Assembly (NCBI RefSeq): GCF_005280255.1
Contig: NZ_CP040018.1
Coordinates: forward strand, 744,001-808,000
Reading direction: 5' to 3'
From: Arthrobacter sp. 24S4-2
GTDB lineage: Bacteria; Actinomycetota; Actinomycetes; Actinomycetales; Micrococcaceae
Length of the DNA: 64,000 nucleotides
Shown here: one piece after another, positions 10,001-20,280 of the stretch
Layout of the letters: each line of letters opens with the position of its first letter
Numbering within the stretch: position 1 is the stretch's first letter
Made by a program: the position numbers and the translations under genes
The notes under the pieces: model-generated
Database searches by the model: none
Seen by the model: the letters and a program-made list of their open reading frames with translations, nothing else
What the model was told of the DNA's origin: nothing

Positions 10001-12193
10001 ACCGACGTCGGACGCGGACAGTTCGCGTACGAAGGCACCCAGGGCGCGCCCCAGGTCCACCGGCCGGCCGAGGGAATCGCCCTTCCAGAAGGGGAGCTTG
10101 CCCGGCTGGCCGAAGGCGGGGGAGACCAACACGCGGTCGTGCGTGATGTCCTCGATCTTCCAGCTGGTGGCACCGAGGGCGAAGATGTCCCCCACGCGGG
10201 ATTCGTAGACCATCTCCTCGTCGAGTTCGCCCACGCGCCGCCCGCCCTTGGCCGCGGAAGCCCCGGGGCTGGCCGCCTTGCCATCCGCAGAGGGCACAGC
10301 GGAGCCTTCCACCTCGGTGCCGATGATGTAGACGCCAAAGAGCCCGCGGTCCGGAATGGTGCCGCCGGAGGTCACGGCCAGCCGCTGCGCCCCGGGACGG
10401 CCCTCGATGGTGCCGGCATTGCGGTCCCAGATGATCCTGGGCCGGAGCTCGGCGAACTCGTCGGACGGATAGCGGCCGGCGAGCAGGTCCAGGGTGGCCT
10501 CGAAGGCCGAGCGGGGGAGGGAGGCGAAGGGCGCGGAACGCCGGACCGTGGCGAACCATTCCTCCACGTCGATGGCGCCCAGCGCCGTGGCCGCCACGGT
10601 CTGCTGGGCGAGGATGTCCAATGGGTTGGCGGGGACGCTCAACCGCTCGATTTTGCCGCCGAGCATCCGCTCCACGGTGATGGCGGTGTGGACGAGGTCG
10701 GCGCGGTGCTTGGGGAACAGGACACCCTGGGACACTTCGCCCACCTGGTGCCCGGCGCGGCCCACGCGCTGCAGCCCGCTGGCCACGGACGGCGGCGACT
10801 CCACCTGGACCACCAGGTCCACCGCGCCCATGTCGATGCCGAGTTCCAGGGAAGAGGTGGCAACAACGCAGCGCAGCCGGCCCGACTTCAGGTCGTCCTC
10901 GATCAGCGCGCGCTGGTCCTTGGACACCGAGCCGTGGTGTGCACGCGCCAGCACTGGGTCGGCGCCCGCTGTGCTGCCTGCCTGGGCCATCATGTGCGCC
11001 GGAGTGGCTGTCGAAGTCGGCAGTCCGGAAACACCGCCGGACGGCACCGCAGCTGGTAGTGCGGCAGGCGCGGCGTCGAAGTCCGGCGCCCCGGCGCCAA
11101 ACTCCGTCCAGCCGCCACCCGCGGCCACCAGCTGGCGTTCGGAGTAGATCTCATTCAGGCGGGCGGTCAGCCGTTCGGCGAGGCGGCGTGAATTGGCGAA
11201 CACGATGGTGGACTGGTTGGCCAGAACCAGGTCCACGATCTTCTCCTCCACATGCGGCCAGATGGACGCCTGCGGCTGCAGCCCTGAGGCGGGCCCGGAA
11301 TCGAAGGCCCCCGCAGCCCCCTGCAGATCCGACATGTCTTCCACCGGAACCGAAACGGTCAGGTCCCAGTTCTTCCTGGACGGGGGCGCCACGATTTCCA
11401 CCGGTGCCGCTCCGGCCAGGAACTGGGCCACGAGTTCGCGGGGCTCCACCGTGGCGGACAGGCCGATCCGTTGCGCGGGCTTGGGCAGGAGCGCGTCGAG
11501 GCGCTCCAGCGACACCGCCAGGTGCGCGCCGCGCTTGGTGCCGGCCACGGCATGGACCTCGTCCACGATGATGGTGTCCACCTCGGCCAGTGTCTCCCGG
11601 GCCTTGGAGGTGAGCATAAGGAACAGGGACTCGGGGGTGGTGATGAGGATGTCCGGCGGGTGGCTGAGCAGCGCGCGGCGGTCCGCCGTTGTCGTGTCTC
11701 CCGAACGGACACCAACGGTGATGAGTGGTGCCGGCAGGCCCAGCCGCTTGGCCGTCTGGGTGATGCCGATCAGCGGCGCGCGGAGGTTGCGTTCGACGTC
11801 GACGCCAAGCGCCTTCAGCGGAGAGATGTACAGAACGCGGGTTTGCCGCTTGGGCGCTTTGGGCTTCCGGCCCTTCGCGGCAGCAGGGTCCAGGCCGGGG
11901 AGTGCCTCGGGCTCAACGGGCGCGGACGCCTGGAGCCGGTCGAGCGCCCACAGGAAAGCAGCGAGAGTCTTGCCGGAACCGGTCGGGGCAACCACCAAGG
12001 CGTGCGAGCCGGAGGAGATCGCGTTCCAGGCGCCGTTCTGGGCGGGGGTGGGCGCTGAAAAGGCACCGAGGAACCATTCCCGGGTGGCCCGGCTGAACCT
12101 GTCCATGGTCCGCGCGGAGGACATGCCGGCGGCCGGCGTTCCTGATGGTGTGCCGCCTGGCGGCGTTCCGCCGGCGGGCTCTTTCCCCTGCAT
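7082..12193 (-). CDS. lhr: Large ATP-dependent DNA helicase Lhr
   Basis: The product has 1703 residues, the usual size of full-length bacterial Lhr (core plus long C-terminal extension). The SF2 motifs are visible: the Q-motif region PTPAQNGAWNAI, Walker A APTGSGKT (69-76), motif II IIVDEVHAVAGTKRG near 215, SATVEP, and motifs V/VI SSLELGIDMG and QRVGRAGHQ. The winged-helix and Lhr-C domains follow, ending GILDTPAAAALTHAGAYSTPKGLRIRA. Lhr is a 3'-5' translocase induced by DNA damage in mycobacteria. Linkers contain low-complexity inserts: one between motifs I and IV (residues ~370-400) and a repeat-derived EPVETPAAGPVETPV near 1051-1071. The ATG at 12193 is followed by a GTP-rich stretch, so the true start could be internal. 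Confidence 0.93.
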   Translation of the reverse strand: MQGKEPAGGTPPGGTPSGTPAAGMSSARTMDRFSRATREWFLGAFSAPTPAQNGAWNAISSGSHALVVAPTGSGKTLAAFLWALDRLQASAPVEPEALPGLDPAAAKGRKPKAPKRQTRVLYISPLKALGVDVERNLRAPLIGITQTAKRLGLPAPLITVGVRSGDTTTADRRALLSHPPDILITTPESLFLMLTSKARETLAEVDTIIVDEVHAVAGTKRGAHLAVSLERLDALLPKPAQRIGLSATVEPRELVAQFLAGAAPVEIVAPPSRKNWDLTVSVPVEDMSDLQGAAGAFDSGPASGLQPQASIWPHVEEKIVDLVLANQSTIVFANSRRLAERLTARLNEIYSERQLVAAGGGWTEFGAGAPDFDAAPAALPAAVPSGGVSGLPTSTATPAHMMAQAGSTAGADPVLARAHHGSVSKDQRALIEDDLKSGRLRCVVATSSLELGIDMGAVDLVVQVESPPSVASGLQRVGRAGHQVGEVSQGVLFPKHRADLVHTAITVERMLGGKIERLSVPANPLDILAQQTVAATALGAIDVEEWFATVRRSAPFASLPRSAFEATLDLLAGRYPSDEFAELRPRIIWDRNAGTIEGRPGAQRLAVTSGGTIPDRGLFGVYIIGTEVEGSAVPSADGKAASPGASAAKGGRRVGELDEEMVYESRVGDIFALGATSWKIEDITHDRVLVSPAFGQPGKLPFWKGDSLGRPVDLGRALGAFVRELSASDVGPATERCKASGLDDFAANNLIQYLAEQKLATEVVPSDTTLVVERFHDELGDWRVVLHSPFGMPVHAPWALAVGQRLQQRYGMDGSAMAADDGIVLRVPMMEDEPPGAELFLFEPEELEQIVTAEVGGSALFASRFRECAARALLLPRQNPGKRQPLWQQRQRSAQLLDVARKYPTFPIVLETVRECLQDVYDLPALKDIAASIERRELRILQTTTQQPSPFAKSLLFGYVAQFLYEGDSPLAERRAAALALDSTLLNELLGRVELRELLDAKVIEATERELQRLAPDRRVRGMEGVADLLRLLGPLTPDEVAARLEPASIPVAEPVETPAAGPVETPVDEPAPVADAVAHLAALQRANRALRVNIGGGERFAAVEDAARLRDAIGVPLPMGVPLAFIEPVADPLGDLVSRYARTHGPFTATEAAARLGLGVAVVSTALKRLAADGRVVEGEFRPHAPPPEQTQEQQHAAEIPEPGDADTGPQPAAAVTTLAGTSEWCDAEVLRKLRRRSLAALRAEVEPVDAAAYGRFLPAWQNVRTPGKGRGQSALRGLDGIVTAIDQLSGVPVPASAWEPLILASRVADYQPAMLDELMAAGEVLWSGAGALPGNDGWVSLHLADSAELTLNPAVDYEPGDAQRRLLEHLQNNGGGYFFRQLTEIAGGMDSVLSDLDVVSALWDLAWAGRITGDTFAPVRAMIAGGHTAHRQVARAPRARAPRMSRLGRAHGTGLLGSPGLTGGRYGSVTGTAPTPPLAAGRWSALPAPELDPTIHARATAELLLDRYGVVTRGSVMAENILGGFGLMYKVLARLEEAGRCRRGYFIEHLGAAQFAVPATVDRLRSYSEDTQLAKPEPVALALAATDPANPYGAALPWPALNVEAGSGHRPGRKAGALVVIVDGTLVLYVERGGKTLLAFDDDPDVLAAAAAALVGVVKRGAVDKLIMEKVNGHGILDTPAAAALTHAGAYSTPKGLRIRA
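8982..9042. repeat. REP-like GTTTCGACAGG element inside the lhr coding sequence
   Basis: Two head-to-tail copies of a ~25-nt unit (GAGTTTCGACAGGGCCGG and GGGTTTCGACAGGCTCGG) occur here, each flanked by CCACCGG/GCCGG. They encode in frame the repeated Pro-Val-Glu-Thr-Pro of the Lhr linker. The unit resembles the GGTTTCGACAGGCTC dispersed repeat I know from Arthrobacter-type genomes, usually intergenic. Confidence 0.55.
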
Positions 12194-12232
12194 TCCTCCA
12201 TCATGCCCTACGGCACCGACACTATTGGCGGG

Positions 12233-13761
12233 TCAGTCGAGCTCCTGCAGATCGCGGGTGGCCGGGCCTTCCAGGACCTTCCCGTCGCTGCCGAAGCGGG
12301 AGCCGTGCAGGGGGCAGTCCCAGGATTTTTCGCTGTCGTTCCACCGCAGGATCCCGCCCAGATGGGTGCAGACGGCGGACAGCGTGCAGCTTGCGCCGTC
12401 GACCGTGGACACCGCAACGGGGTGCCGGCCGCGGCGGTACACGCTGCCCGCACCCTCCGGCGGCTGCCCCGCGGACGCACCGACACGCTTGAACGCCACC
12501 TGCCCCAGCCCCGGGCCAGCGCGGCCGCAACCGAGGCATTGAGCGAGACCGCGGACGCGGCACCGGGAGGTGATGTGACCCGGTGGTGGATGACCGTGGC
12601 CCACGGGAGCCGGGTGCCGAGGATGTCAGCGGTGATGTCCAGGGCGGCACCGACGGCGTTGGTCATGCCCCATTTGTTGTAGCCGGTGGCGAAATAGATC
12701 CGGCCCAGCCCCCGCGGGAGCTTGCCGAAGAACGGCATGAGGTTGGTGGCGCGGTAATCCTGGGCTGACCAGGAGTGGGTGAGGCGTGCGCCAGGGAAGT
12801 TGGCCGTAGTCCACGCCGCCAGGGTGTCGAGATAGGCCTGCGGCGACTTGGCCGCGCCCACCGGATGCCCGTTCCCTCCCACCAGCAGGAGCCGCCTGGC
12901 GCCGTCGGGATAATCGCGCAGGGAGCGGACCGGCCGCTCAACGGAAAGGAACATGCCGTCCGGCGCGGGCGTTGTCCCTGGCAGCTCGAACGCGGCCGCA
13001 TACGATCGCAGCGCCTTCAGCTTGGCGAAATAGAGGCCCCGGTCAAGAACAGGCGTTCCCGTTGCCAGGACCACCTCGTGCGCGCGCACCGGGCCGTGAT
13101 CGGTTTGCAGCTCGGCCGGTCCCGATCCTCCGAATCCGCGGAGCCCACCAGGGCCGCGGACCGCGCTGAGTCCGTTGAGCCGCACGCCGGAGACGACCTG
13201 CCCGCCGTGGGCACGGATGTCTTCCACCAGGGCATCGATGACTTCCATAGGGTGGATCTGGGCCTGCCGCCCCAGCCGAAGGGCTCCCTTGACGGCGAAC
13301 GGGAGCCCAGGCTCACGGGTGTACTCCACGGCCAGGCCTGCGGCCCGGGCAACGGCCATTTCCGCGCGGAGGGTCTCCGTCCCGGCATCCGTGGCGGCGT
13401 AGGTATAGGCGTCCCGGTGCTGGAATGCCACACCGCGGTCTGCGAGGTACCGGAGCAGCCATGCCTGGCCCTCACGGTTCATGTCGACGTAGGCGTTGAC
13501 CACTCTTTGGGAATACTGGCCCCGCAGGGCCGAGAGCACAGACCCCTGCAGGAGCGAGACCTTCGCGGTGGTGTTGCCCGTGGTCACCGCGCCCGGGCTT
13601 CTGGCTTCGATGACCAGCACCCTCTTGCCCGCCCTGGCGAGGAGGAGTGCCGTCACCAGCCCGGTCAGCCCGGCGCCGGCCACCACGGCGTCGAACGTGC
13701 TGCGCGGATGGAACGGATCGCTGCGGAAGGTGCCGGTGCGGTCCAACCAGAGTGAGGTCAC
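12233..13761 (-). CDS. FAD-dependent oxidoreductase with C-terminal Rieske domain, frameshifted
   Basis: The N-terminal DAO-type flavoprotein shows the dinucleotide motif VVAGAGLTGLVTALLLARAGKRV. It is followed by a long substrate domain and GRIYFATGYNKWGMTNAVGA, the usual FAD C-terminal motif. The C-terminal ~90 residues are a Rieske [2Fe-2S] domain: CTHLGG...CPLHGSRF. The two parts are in different frames; one base is missing at the C4 run 12509-12512 (G4 on the coding strand). With it restored the linker reads ALARGLGQVAFKRVG and the gene has 510 codons. GTG at 13761 is preferred as start because GGAAAGG/AGGACGG lies just upstream; an upstream in-frame extension to 13896 exists. Substrate unknown. 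Confidence 0.8.
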
Positions 13762-13914
13762 AGGCCGTCCTGCCTTTCCCAGTCCCGGCACGTCACCCAC
13801 CGGGACTCCGAAGGAGTTCGTAAGGAGACTTATCATGCCACGGGCCGCGTGCCCACGGAACAGGGAGAGGGACAGGAACCGGAATCGAAACGGCAACCCG
13901 ACGTTTACGCCGTG

Positions 13915-14526
13915 CTACCGGACGTGGAACGCCCCAATGGTCAGCAGTTCGATCGCGTCATTGCTGCAGGCGCTCCGGGACTCGGCCAGGAACAGCGAAG
14001 CTGTGTCCTCGGGCGGGTAGATCCGGTAGCCGGCAGCGGGCGTGACGTTGCAGTCGGAGTAGTTGGCCGCCTGGGTGTAGCGCATTTCTGCTGCTCCGGC
14101 CTGTCCCGGAGCGAGCAGGACGTCAGCGACAGGAGAGGATCCGTCCTGCTTCGCCGGTGCTCCGATGGGTGCTCCGGTGGCGTCCGCAGTGAGGGAGACG
14201 CCGGGGAAACCCCTCAGGAGGCAGGGTTCGGCGCCGGAGTTCGTGAGGATGAGCTGGGAATAGATGCTGCCGGCGGCGCCCCCGCCGGAGGAATCCTCCG
14301 AGGCGGTCAGGTTTGCGGCCTTGCAGCGGGCCGGCCCCGCGGGCGACGGCGCCGACGACGACGACGGCGGCGTGCTGCTGGGCGCCTGGCTCGTGGCCGG
14401 TGCGGAGGGGCTGCTGGAACTGGACGCCGGCTCCGGAGTCCCCTGGGACTGTGGCTGGCTCGGCCCGCAGGCGGTGAGAAGGAGCGCGACGGCCGCAACC
14501 GCCGTCGTGATGACAACATTTTTCAT
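13915..14526 (-). CDS. DUF4232-like secreted lipoprotein
   Basis: The product has about 203 residues. The signal peptide ends in the lipobox LLLTAC near residue 20, predicting a diacylglyceryl-modified cysteine and anchoring to the outer face of the membrane. A Ser/Pro/Ala-rich linker (~45 residues) follows, then a ~130-residue beta-rich domain with CKAANL...SGAEPCLLRGFPGV...YSDCN...CSNDAIELL. This fits the DUF4232 pattern with paired cysteines likely forming disulfides. ATG 14526 is preferred over 14541 because a TGAGGT motif is then correctly spaced. The function of the family is unknown. Confidence 0.7.
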   Translation of the reverse strand: MKNVVITTAVAAVALLLTACGPSQPQSQGTPEPASSSSSPSAPATSQAPSSTPPSSSSAPSPAGPARCKAANLTASEDSSGGGAAGSIYSQLILTNSGAEPCLLRGFPGVSLTADATGAPIGAPAKQDGSSPVADVLLAPGQAGAAEMRYTQAANYSDCNVTPAAGYRIYPPEDTASLFLAESRSACSNDAIELLTIGAFHVR

Positions 14527-14644
14527 TGGCTGAGACCTCATGGCTCAACCTTCACGCCCGCGGTTGCCTTAGTCAACGACGCCACGACGGCGGCCGGCGA
14601 TTGATGCCCGGATTGTGATTTCCGGGCATCAACCGCGCGTACTC

Positions 14645-15427
14645 CTACTTCTTGGGTTCGGCAGGTTCGGGGGCGGCCGGTGAAACGGGCGCCCCCGCGG
14701 CCTTTCCGTTCCTGCTGCGAAGCAGCGCCGCACCGCCCAGGGCCAGCCCTCCGAGGCCTGCCACGAGGCCGGCCCAGCTGCGCGCCTGGGAACCGTCGTC
14801 CGTGCCGGCGTCCGAAACGGACGAGGTGTGGGCCGGCGTTTCTGCCGCCGACCCGTGGCCGTCCGCGGCGGCGGCAGCCGTGACGGTGAGCGACGGCGCC
14901 GGGGCCTCGAGGGAGTGCGGATCCTGGCCGTCCTTGGCGATCTCGGACCAGTCAGTCTGCCCCTGCTCACAGTTCTGCAAGGTGGGGAAGTGGAGCGTGG
15001 TGCCGGCGGCGTCGGGGAGCTTGACGGAGAGCACCAGGGCGTCCCGCAGTTCGGGGTTCAGGGGTGCCTTGGCCGTGTAGACGATCTTGCTGGTCCGCTT
15101 GGTGATGGTTGCGCCGTCAGCCAGCTTCTTCGGCTCGGGCAGCTGCTCCACAACCTTCTCCACGGTCCAGTTCGGGTTCACCGTGGGCTGGGCGTCGTTG
15201 AGCTCGTCGGGCAGCGTGATGGTCACCTTGGTGGTGCCTGACCCGTCGCAGCCGTGCGGAATGCCGAAGGTGAGCAGGGCGTAGGAGTTGGCGTCGGTCT
15301 TGTCCGGGGTGACGCCCACGTGCGCGGATGCTGCAGTGACTCCGGCCAGCATGAGGGCTGCGGTGCCGCCGGCCACGGCGGTTGCGGAGAGGGCGCGGCG
15401 GAAGGACTTGGGTGATGACTTTTTCAA
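14645..15427 (-). CDS. ycnI: YcnI-family (DUF1775) copper-associated membrane-anchored protein
   Basis: The product has 260 residues. A signal peptide (RALSATAVAGGTAALMLAGVTAASA) is cleaved so that the mature protein begins with His (AHVGVTP). In YcnI this N-terminal histidine, with Trp and Glu residues, forms a Cu(II) site. The domain covers residues ~35-190 with GIPHGCDGSGTTKVTITLPD and a conserved Trp in VNPNWTVEKV. A linker and one C-terminal helix (SWAGLVAGLGGLALGGAALL) with basic residues give a membrane anchor. The start is TTG with AAAGG upstream. It is followed on the same strand by the His-rich membrane gene upstream of it, which supports a copper-homeostasis context. Confidence 0.88.
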   Translation of the reverse strand: MKKSSPKSFRRALSATAVAGGTAALMLAGVTAASAHVGVTPDKTDANSYALLTFGIPHGCDGSGTTKVTITLPDELNDAQPTVNPNWTVEKVVEQLPEPKKLADGATITKRTSKIVYTAKAPLNPELRDALVLSVKLPDAAGTTLHFPTLQNCEQGQTDWSEIAKDGQDPHSLEAPAPSLTVTAAAAADGHGSAAETPAHTSSVSDAGTDDGSQARSWAGLVAGLGGLALGGAALLRSRNGKAAGAPVSPAAPEPAEPKK

Positions 15428-15552
15428 AGGAGGGGCCTTTCAGGGGTGCACGGGCGCAGGCGGCGGTGCACAAAGCTGTGGATTGGCGTCCGGCGCGGCC
15501 GAAGACCGCCGGAAGGGCGGATCGGCAGGCAGGCCGGAGCCGGGAAAAGGTG

Positions 15553-16206
15553 TTAGGAAAGTACGACGGCGGCAGGCGGGCCCCGCCGGCAGTCCGGTCT
15601 GAGGTTGCGCCAGGGGAGCGGAGCCGAAGCCGCCGGCCAGCCGGCCGCAGCCGGTACCGCGACGGCGTCGGGCATTGCCGCTTCGGGAAGTTTAACGAGC
15701 GGACGGAGCCAGGCCGCGAGGGACCAGAGTGCATCCTCGCCCTTCGCCAGCAGGAGTGCACAGACGAGGGTGGCCAGGGTGTGTCCGCCGAGCATCAGGG
15801 CAGAAGCCCACGAGGAATCGAACTGGTGCACATGGGCCGCAACGCCGTGAGCCGCATCCACGTGAGCACCGTCCAACGGTAGCCCGGCCAGCACGGCCGC
15901 AGCGTGATGATGCGCCCCCGCGCCGGTCTGTTCCGGTGCGGCGGGGGAGCTAAAGGCGCCAAAAGCCTCGTGCAGCACCAGCTGCCCGGCACCCAGGAGC
16001 GCAGCCATCGCCGGGAATTTCAGCCTCAGCCGGGTGGCCGCGGTGGCTGCCATGCCGGTGAGCGCCAGGACGGCGAGCATGATGCCCGGAACGGGCAATT
16101 CGCCGCCGCCAACCACGTGGGCGGCCGCGCCGAGGGCCACGATCATCGTTGCGACCATGGCTGCGCGGAGGGAATGGAAAGGAGCCCGGGCGTGGTGAGT
16201 GCGCAC
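15553..16206 (-). CDS. Histidine-rich integral membrane protein, probably copper-related
   Basis: The product has about 217 residues and starts at GTG 16206, where GGGAGG lies 7 nt upstream (the frame is open further upstream but lacks a ribosome site). Four or five hydrophobic helices are visible. Between helices 3 and 4 lies a loop with HHHAAAVLAGLPLDGAHVDAAHGVAAHVH, seven or more histidines. The N-terminus also carries HH. The gene lies directly upstream of ycnI on the same strand with a 125-nt gap, so a role in copper or other metal handling is inferred from context and the histidines. I recognise no named family. Confidence 0.6.
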   Translation of the reverse strand: MRTHHARAPFHSLRAAMVATMIVALGAAAHVVGGGELPVPGIMLAVLALTGMAATAATRLRLKFPAMAALLGAGQLVLHEAFGAFSSPAAPEQTGAGAHHHAAAVLAGLPLDGAHVDAAHGVAAHVHQFDSSWASALMLGGHTLATLVCALLLAKGEDALWSLAAWLRPLVKLPEAAMPDAVAVPAAAGWPAASAPLPWRNLRPDCRRGPPAAVVLS

Positions 16207-16396
16207 GGAGTCCTCCCTCAGGCTGGTTCGTTGCCGGTTAAGATCCGCGCGCCCGGGGCACCCTCGTTGGTGTATGCGGCTGCCGGCGAATCCCTGCAAT
16301 TCTAGCGGGCCCTTAGTCCTCCTCCGGGTTAGTCCGTTTCGGGCCCCGAGCAGTAGGGGCAATCGTCGTCACAAAGGGCGTCGTCGGCTGTGGTTT

Positions 16397-16615
16397 TCAC
16401 ATGCTGCTCCAGGCCAACTGAAAGCCGTCGCCAACATGGAAGAGCCGCCTGCGGCCAAGGCTGGTTTTTATCCAGACCACATCACCGTCGGCGGTGCGGT
16501 CGTCCACCTTCCCGGTGTACTCGAACCGCCCGTTGCGGCTCAGCTGGACGCTGTCGCCCACCTGTACGTCGTCCCAGCCCGCTGCATTGCCGGCCAAATT
16601 TTTCTGCGAAGTCAC
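16397..16615 (-). CDS. Small basic protein of unknown function
   Basis: The product is about 72 residues if started at GTG 16615, which has GAGGAA 5 nt upstream; a longer 93-residue frame exists. The sequence VQVGDSVQLSRNGRFEYTGKVDDRTADGDVVWIKTSLGRRRLFHVGDGFQL suggests a small SH3-like or OB-like beta barrel. No membrane segment is present. It is divergent from the 112-residue gene downstream. Function unknown. Confidence 0.5.
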   Translation of the reverse strand: MTSQKNLAGNAAGWDDVQVGDSVQLSRNGRFEYTGKVDDRTADGDVVWIKTSLGRRRLFHVGDGFQLAWSSM

Positions 16616-16841
16616 GATGTTCCTCGATGCCCGTTCCTTGAAGCCTGTTTGTTTCCGGTGGCGGCAGCTGGTGGTCAACGCCGACGTGATCCATCTAAGC
16701 TGCCGGCCCTGGGCGCTTTCAATGGATGAAGTGATGACGTTCGCCGAAAAGTATTGTGCAGCCGCCCAGCACGGCCTTTGCCGCTTCCGTCCTCCGGCCT
16801 AGACTGCTGGCATAAGCTGCCACCACCTTTAGGAGAAGACC

Positions 16842-17180
16842 ATGGACTACTCGGGTACAGGCAATGAGAAAGCCGTAGCGGCCGGTGAGCTCAACCGGAC
16901 GCACATCGGGCACACCGTCAGCTTTCAGCCGGACGAGTTCACGCTGGTGTTCGGCCGGATCGGCGCCATTGCACGCAAAGAGGGCGGAGTGACCATCGCG
17001 CTGGAGGGCGTCGACGGCGCCGGAGGGCTGCCGTCGCACTACAGCCTGCCTCCGACGCAGGATGTCTACGTCCAGCCGGACATGCTCACCAACACGGAGT
17101 CCACCATCAAGGATCTCTTCGGCAAGGTCCAGGACAATCTGCGCGGCCACAAGCCGGACCAGCGGCCGGACGTTCCGTAA
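16842..17180 (+). CDS. Conserved hypothetical protein with beta-barrel-like core
   Basis: The product has 112 residues with TTTAGGAGAAG ahead of the ATG, a strong ribosome site. The central part (HIGHTVSFQPDEFTLVFGRIGAIARKEGGVTIALEGV) has the alternating pattern of a small beta barrel. The C-terminal third is helical and polar (TNTESTIKDLFGKVQDNLRGH). There is no signal peptide. It faces the 16397-16615 gene across a 226-nt gap and ends just before a strong hairpin terminator. I cannot assign a function. Confidence 0.6.
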   Translation: MDYSGTGNEKAVAAGELNRTHIGHTVSFQPDEFTLVFGRIGAIARKEGGVTIALEGVDGAGGLPSHYSLPPTQDVYVQPDMLTNTESTIKDLFGKVQDNLRGHKPDQRPDVP

Positions 17181-17208
17181 CCCCTGGGGTTCCAACCACA
17201 TGTCAACA

Positions 17209-17246
17209 GCAGGGCCCGGGTCCCCTCAAAAGAACCCGGGCCCTGC
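17209..17246. terminator. Bidirectional terminator hairpin
   Basis: A perfect 13-bp stem GCAGGGCCCGGGT / ACCCGGGCCCTGC (17209-17221 with 17234-17246) and a 12-nt loop lie between the convergent hypothetical gene and the aminotransferase gene. No T tract follows on either strand. Confidence 0.75.
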
Positions 17247-17270
17247 CACTGGGCGATTAGGTGCAGGCGG

Positions 17271-18644
17271 TCAGGCTACAGCCCGGTCGGCGATTTCCAG
17301 CACGTCGTCCAGGATCGCCAGACCGGCCTCGGTGTCCTGCACGCTGGTGTTGCACGGTGGGACCACATGAATCCGGTTGAAGTTGGCGAACGGCAGCAGG
17401 CCCCGGGATTTGCACGCGGCAATGAGTTCGTTCATCACGGGGCTGGTGCCGCCGTACGGTGCCAGCGGCTCGCGGGACTGCCGGTCCTTGACGAGTTCGA
17501 TGGCCCAGAACACGCCCGTGCCGCGCACTTCGCCGATGGAGGGATGGCGTTCGGCGAATCCGCGCAGGGCCGGGCCGATCACCGTTTCACCCAGGAGCGC
17601 GGCGTGTTCCACGATGCCTTCGCGTTCCATGGTGTTGATTGTGGCGACGGCGGCCGCGGTGGCCAGCGGGTGTCCTGAATAGGTCAGGCCGCCGGGGTAG
17701 GCCTGCGTGCCGAAGGTGGCGGCGATTTCCGGGCTGATGGCCATCCCGCCGAGCGGGACATAGCCGGAGTTGACGCCTTTCGCGAACGTCAGCAGGTCCG
17801 GGACGACGTCGAAATGCTCGACGGCGAACCATTTGCCGGTCCGGCCGAAGCCGGCCATGACCTCGTCGGCGATGAAGACGATGCCGTACTTGGTGCATAG
17901 TTCCCGGACGCCCTGCAGGTAGCCGGGCGGCGGCATGTAGATGCCGGCGGTGCCCGGAACTGATTCCAGAATCAGGGCTGCGATGGTTGCGGGTCCCTCG
18001 TAGCTGATCAGCTGCTCGAGGTGCTCCAGGGCGCGCTGGCTTTCCTCTTCCTCCGTGGTGGCGTGGAACGCGGTGCGGTAGAGGTACGGCGGGAAGAAGT
18101 GGACGGTGCCGGTGCTGGCGGTGTCGCTGGACCAGCGGCGGGGGTCTCCCGTCATGTTGATCGCAAGCTGGGTGCCGCCGTGGTACGAGCGGTAGGCGGA
18201 GAGGACCTTCTGGCGGCCGGTGTGAAGCCGGGCCATCCGGACCGCGTGTTCGTTGGCGTCGGCGCCGCCGTTGGTGAAGAAGATCCGGTCCAGTTCCCCG
18301 GGGGTGCGTTCGGCGATGAGCCGGGCCGCCTCGGACCGGGCGTCGTTGGCGTAGCTCGGGGCGATGGTGCACAGCTTTGCGGCCTGCGCGGCGATGGCGG
18401 CGACGACGGCGGGGTGCTGGTGGCCGATATTGGTGTTGACCAGCTGGGAGGAGAAGTCGAGGTATTTGTTGCCCTCCCCGTCCCACACGTGGGAGCCCTC
18501 TGCAGCGGTGATGACCATCGGGTCGAGCGTGTCCTGGGCGGACCACGAGTGGAAGACGTGCTTGCGGTCCAGGTCGTAGGCCCGGCGGGCGGCGTCGGCT
18601 TCAGCCTGGCCGAAGGCGGGCACGGATTCAAGGATGGAAGTCAT
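17271..18644 (-). CDS. Class III (omega-amino acid:pyruvate type) aminotransferase
   Basis: This is a 457-residue PLP enzyme of the subgroup-II aminotransferases. Visible features are LVNTNIGHQHPAVVAAI near residue 70, TNGGADANEHAVRMAR (PLP phosphate site), FIADEVMAGFGRTGKWFAVEH (the PLP-binding Asp of the DE motif) and LLTFAKGVNSGYVPLGG with the Schiff-base lysine. C-terminal VRGTGVFWAIELV is also typical. It lies 27 nt downstream of mmsA in the same operon. The pair fits transamination of an omega-amino acid such as beta-alanine or beta-aminoisobutyrate followed by oxidation of the semialdehyde. That substrate is inferred from the neighbour and the PucR regulator. Confidence 0.85.
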   Translation of the reverse strand: MTSILESVPAFGQAEADAARRAYDLDRKHVFHSWSAQDTLDPMVITAAEGSHVWDGEGNKYLDFSSQLVNTNIGHQHPAVVAAIAAQAAKLCTIAPSYANDARSEAARLIAERTPGELDRIFFTNGGADANEHAVRMARLHTGRQKVLSAYRSYHGGTQLAINMTGDPRRWSSDTASTGTVHFFPPYLYRTAFHATTEEEESQRALEHLEQLISYEGPATIAALILESVPGTAGIYMPPPGYLQGVRELCTKYGIVFIADEVMAGFGRTGKWFAVEHFDVVPDLLTFAKGVNSGYVPLGGMAISPEIAATFGTQAYPGGLTYSGHPLATAAAVATINTMEREGIVEHAALLGETVIGPALRGFAERHPSIGEVRGTGVFWAIELVKDRQSREPLAPYGGTSPVMNELIAACKSRGLLPFANFNRIHVVPPCNTSVQDTEAGLAILDDVLEIADRAVA

Positions 18645-18671
18645 GGTGTTTGTCCTGACGTCGGGAAACGC

Positions 18672-20159
<1,488 letters not shown>

Positions 20160-20267
20160 GGAATCTCCTCAGGTGGTGGCTTGTGGTCGCTTCATGCGTT
20201 GCGTCCAGTCTGTCGCCGGGGGACGGATGCCATAAGGGGCGATGTGTAAAGGAATGTGTGGCCGCCG

Positions 20268-20280
20268 TTACACTGTGTAA
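20268..20280. promoter_or_regulatory. TTACACTGTGTAA palindrome at the pucR start
   Basis: This perfect 13-bp palindrome ends at the base before the pucR ATG, and a further half-site GTGTAA lies at 20244-20249. TACACT inside it (20269-20274) could be the -10 box of a leaderless pucR transcript. It is placed to control both pucR and the divergent mmsA operon. Confidence 0.5.

Noticed and set aside
9521..11059. 512-codon plus-strand frame opposite lhr
   Set aside because: The minus strand carries clear SF2 helicase motifs; the plus frame has Gly/His/Ala-rich composition typical of a shadow.
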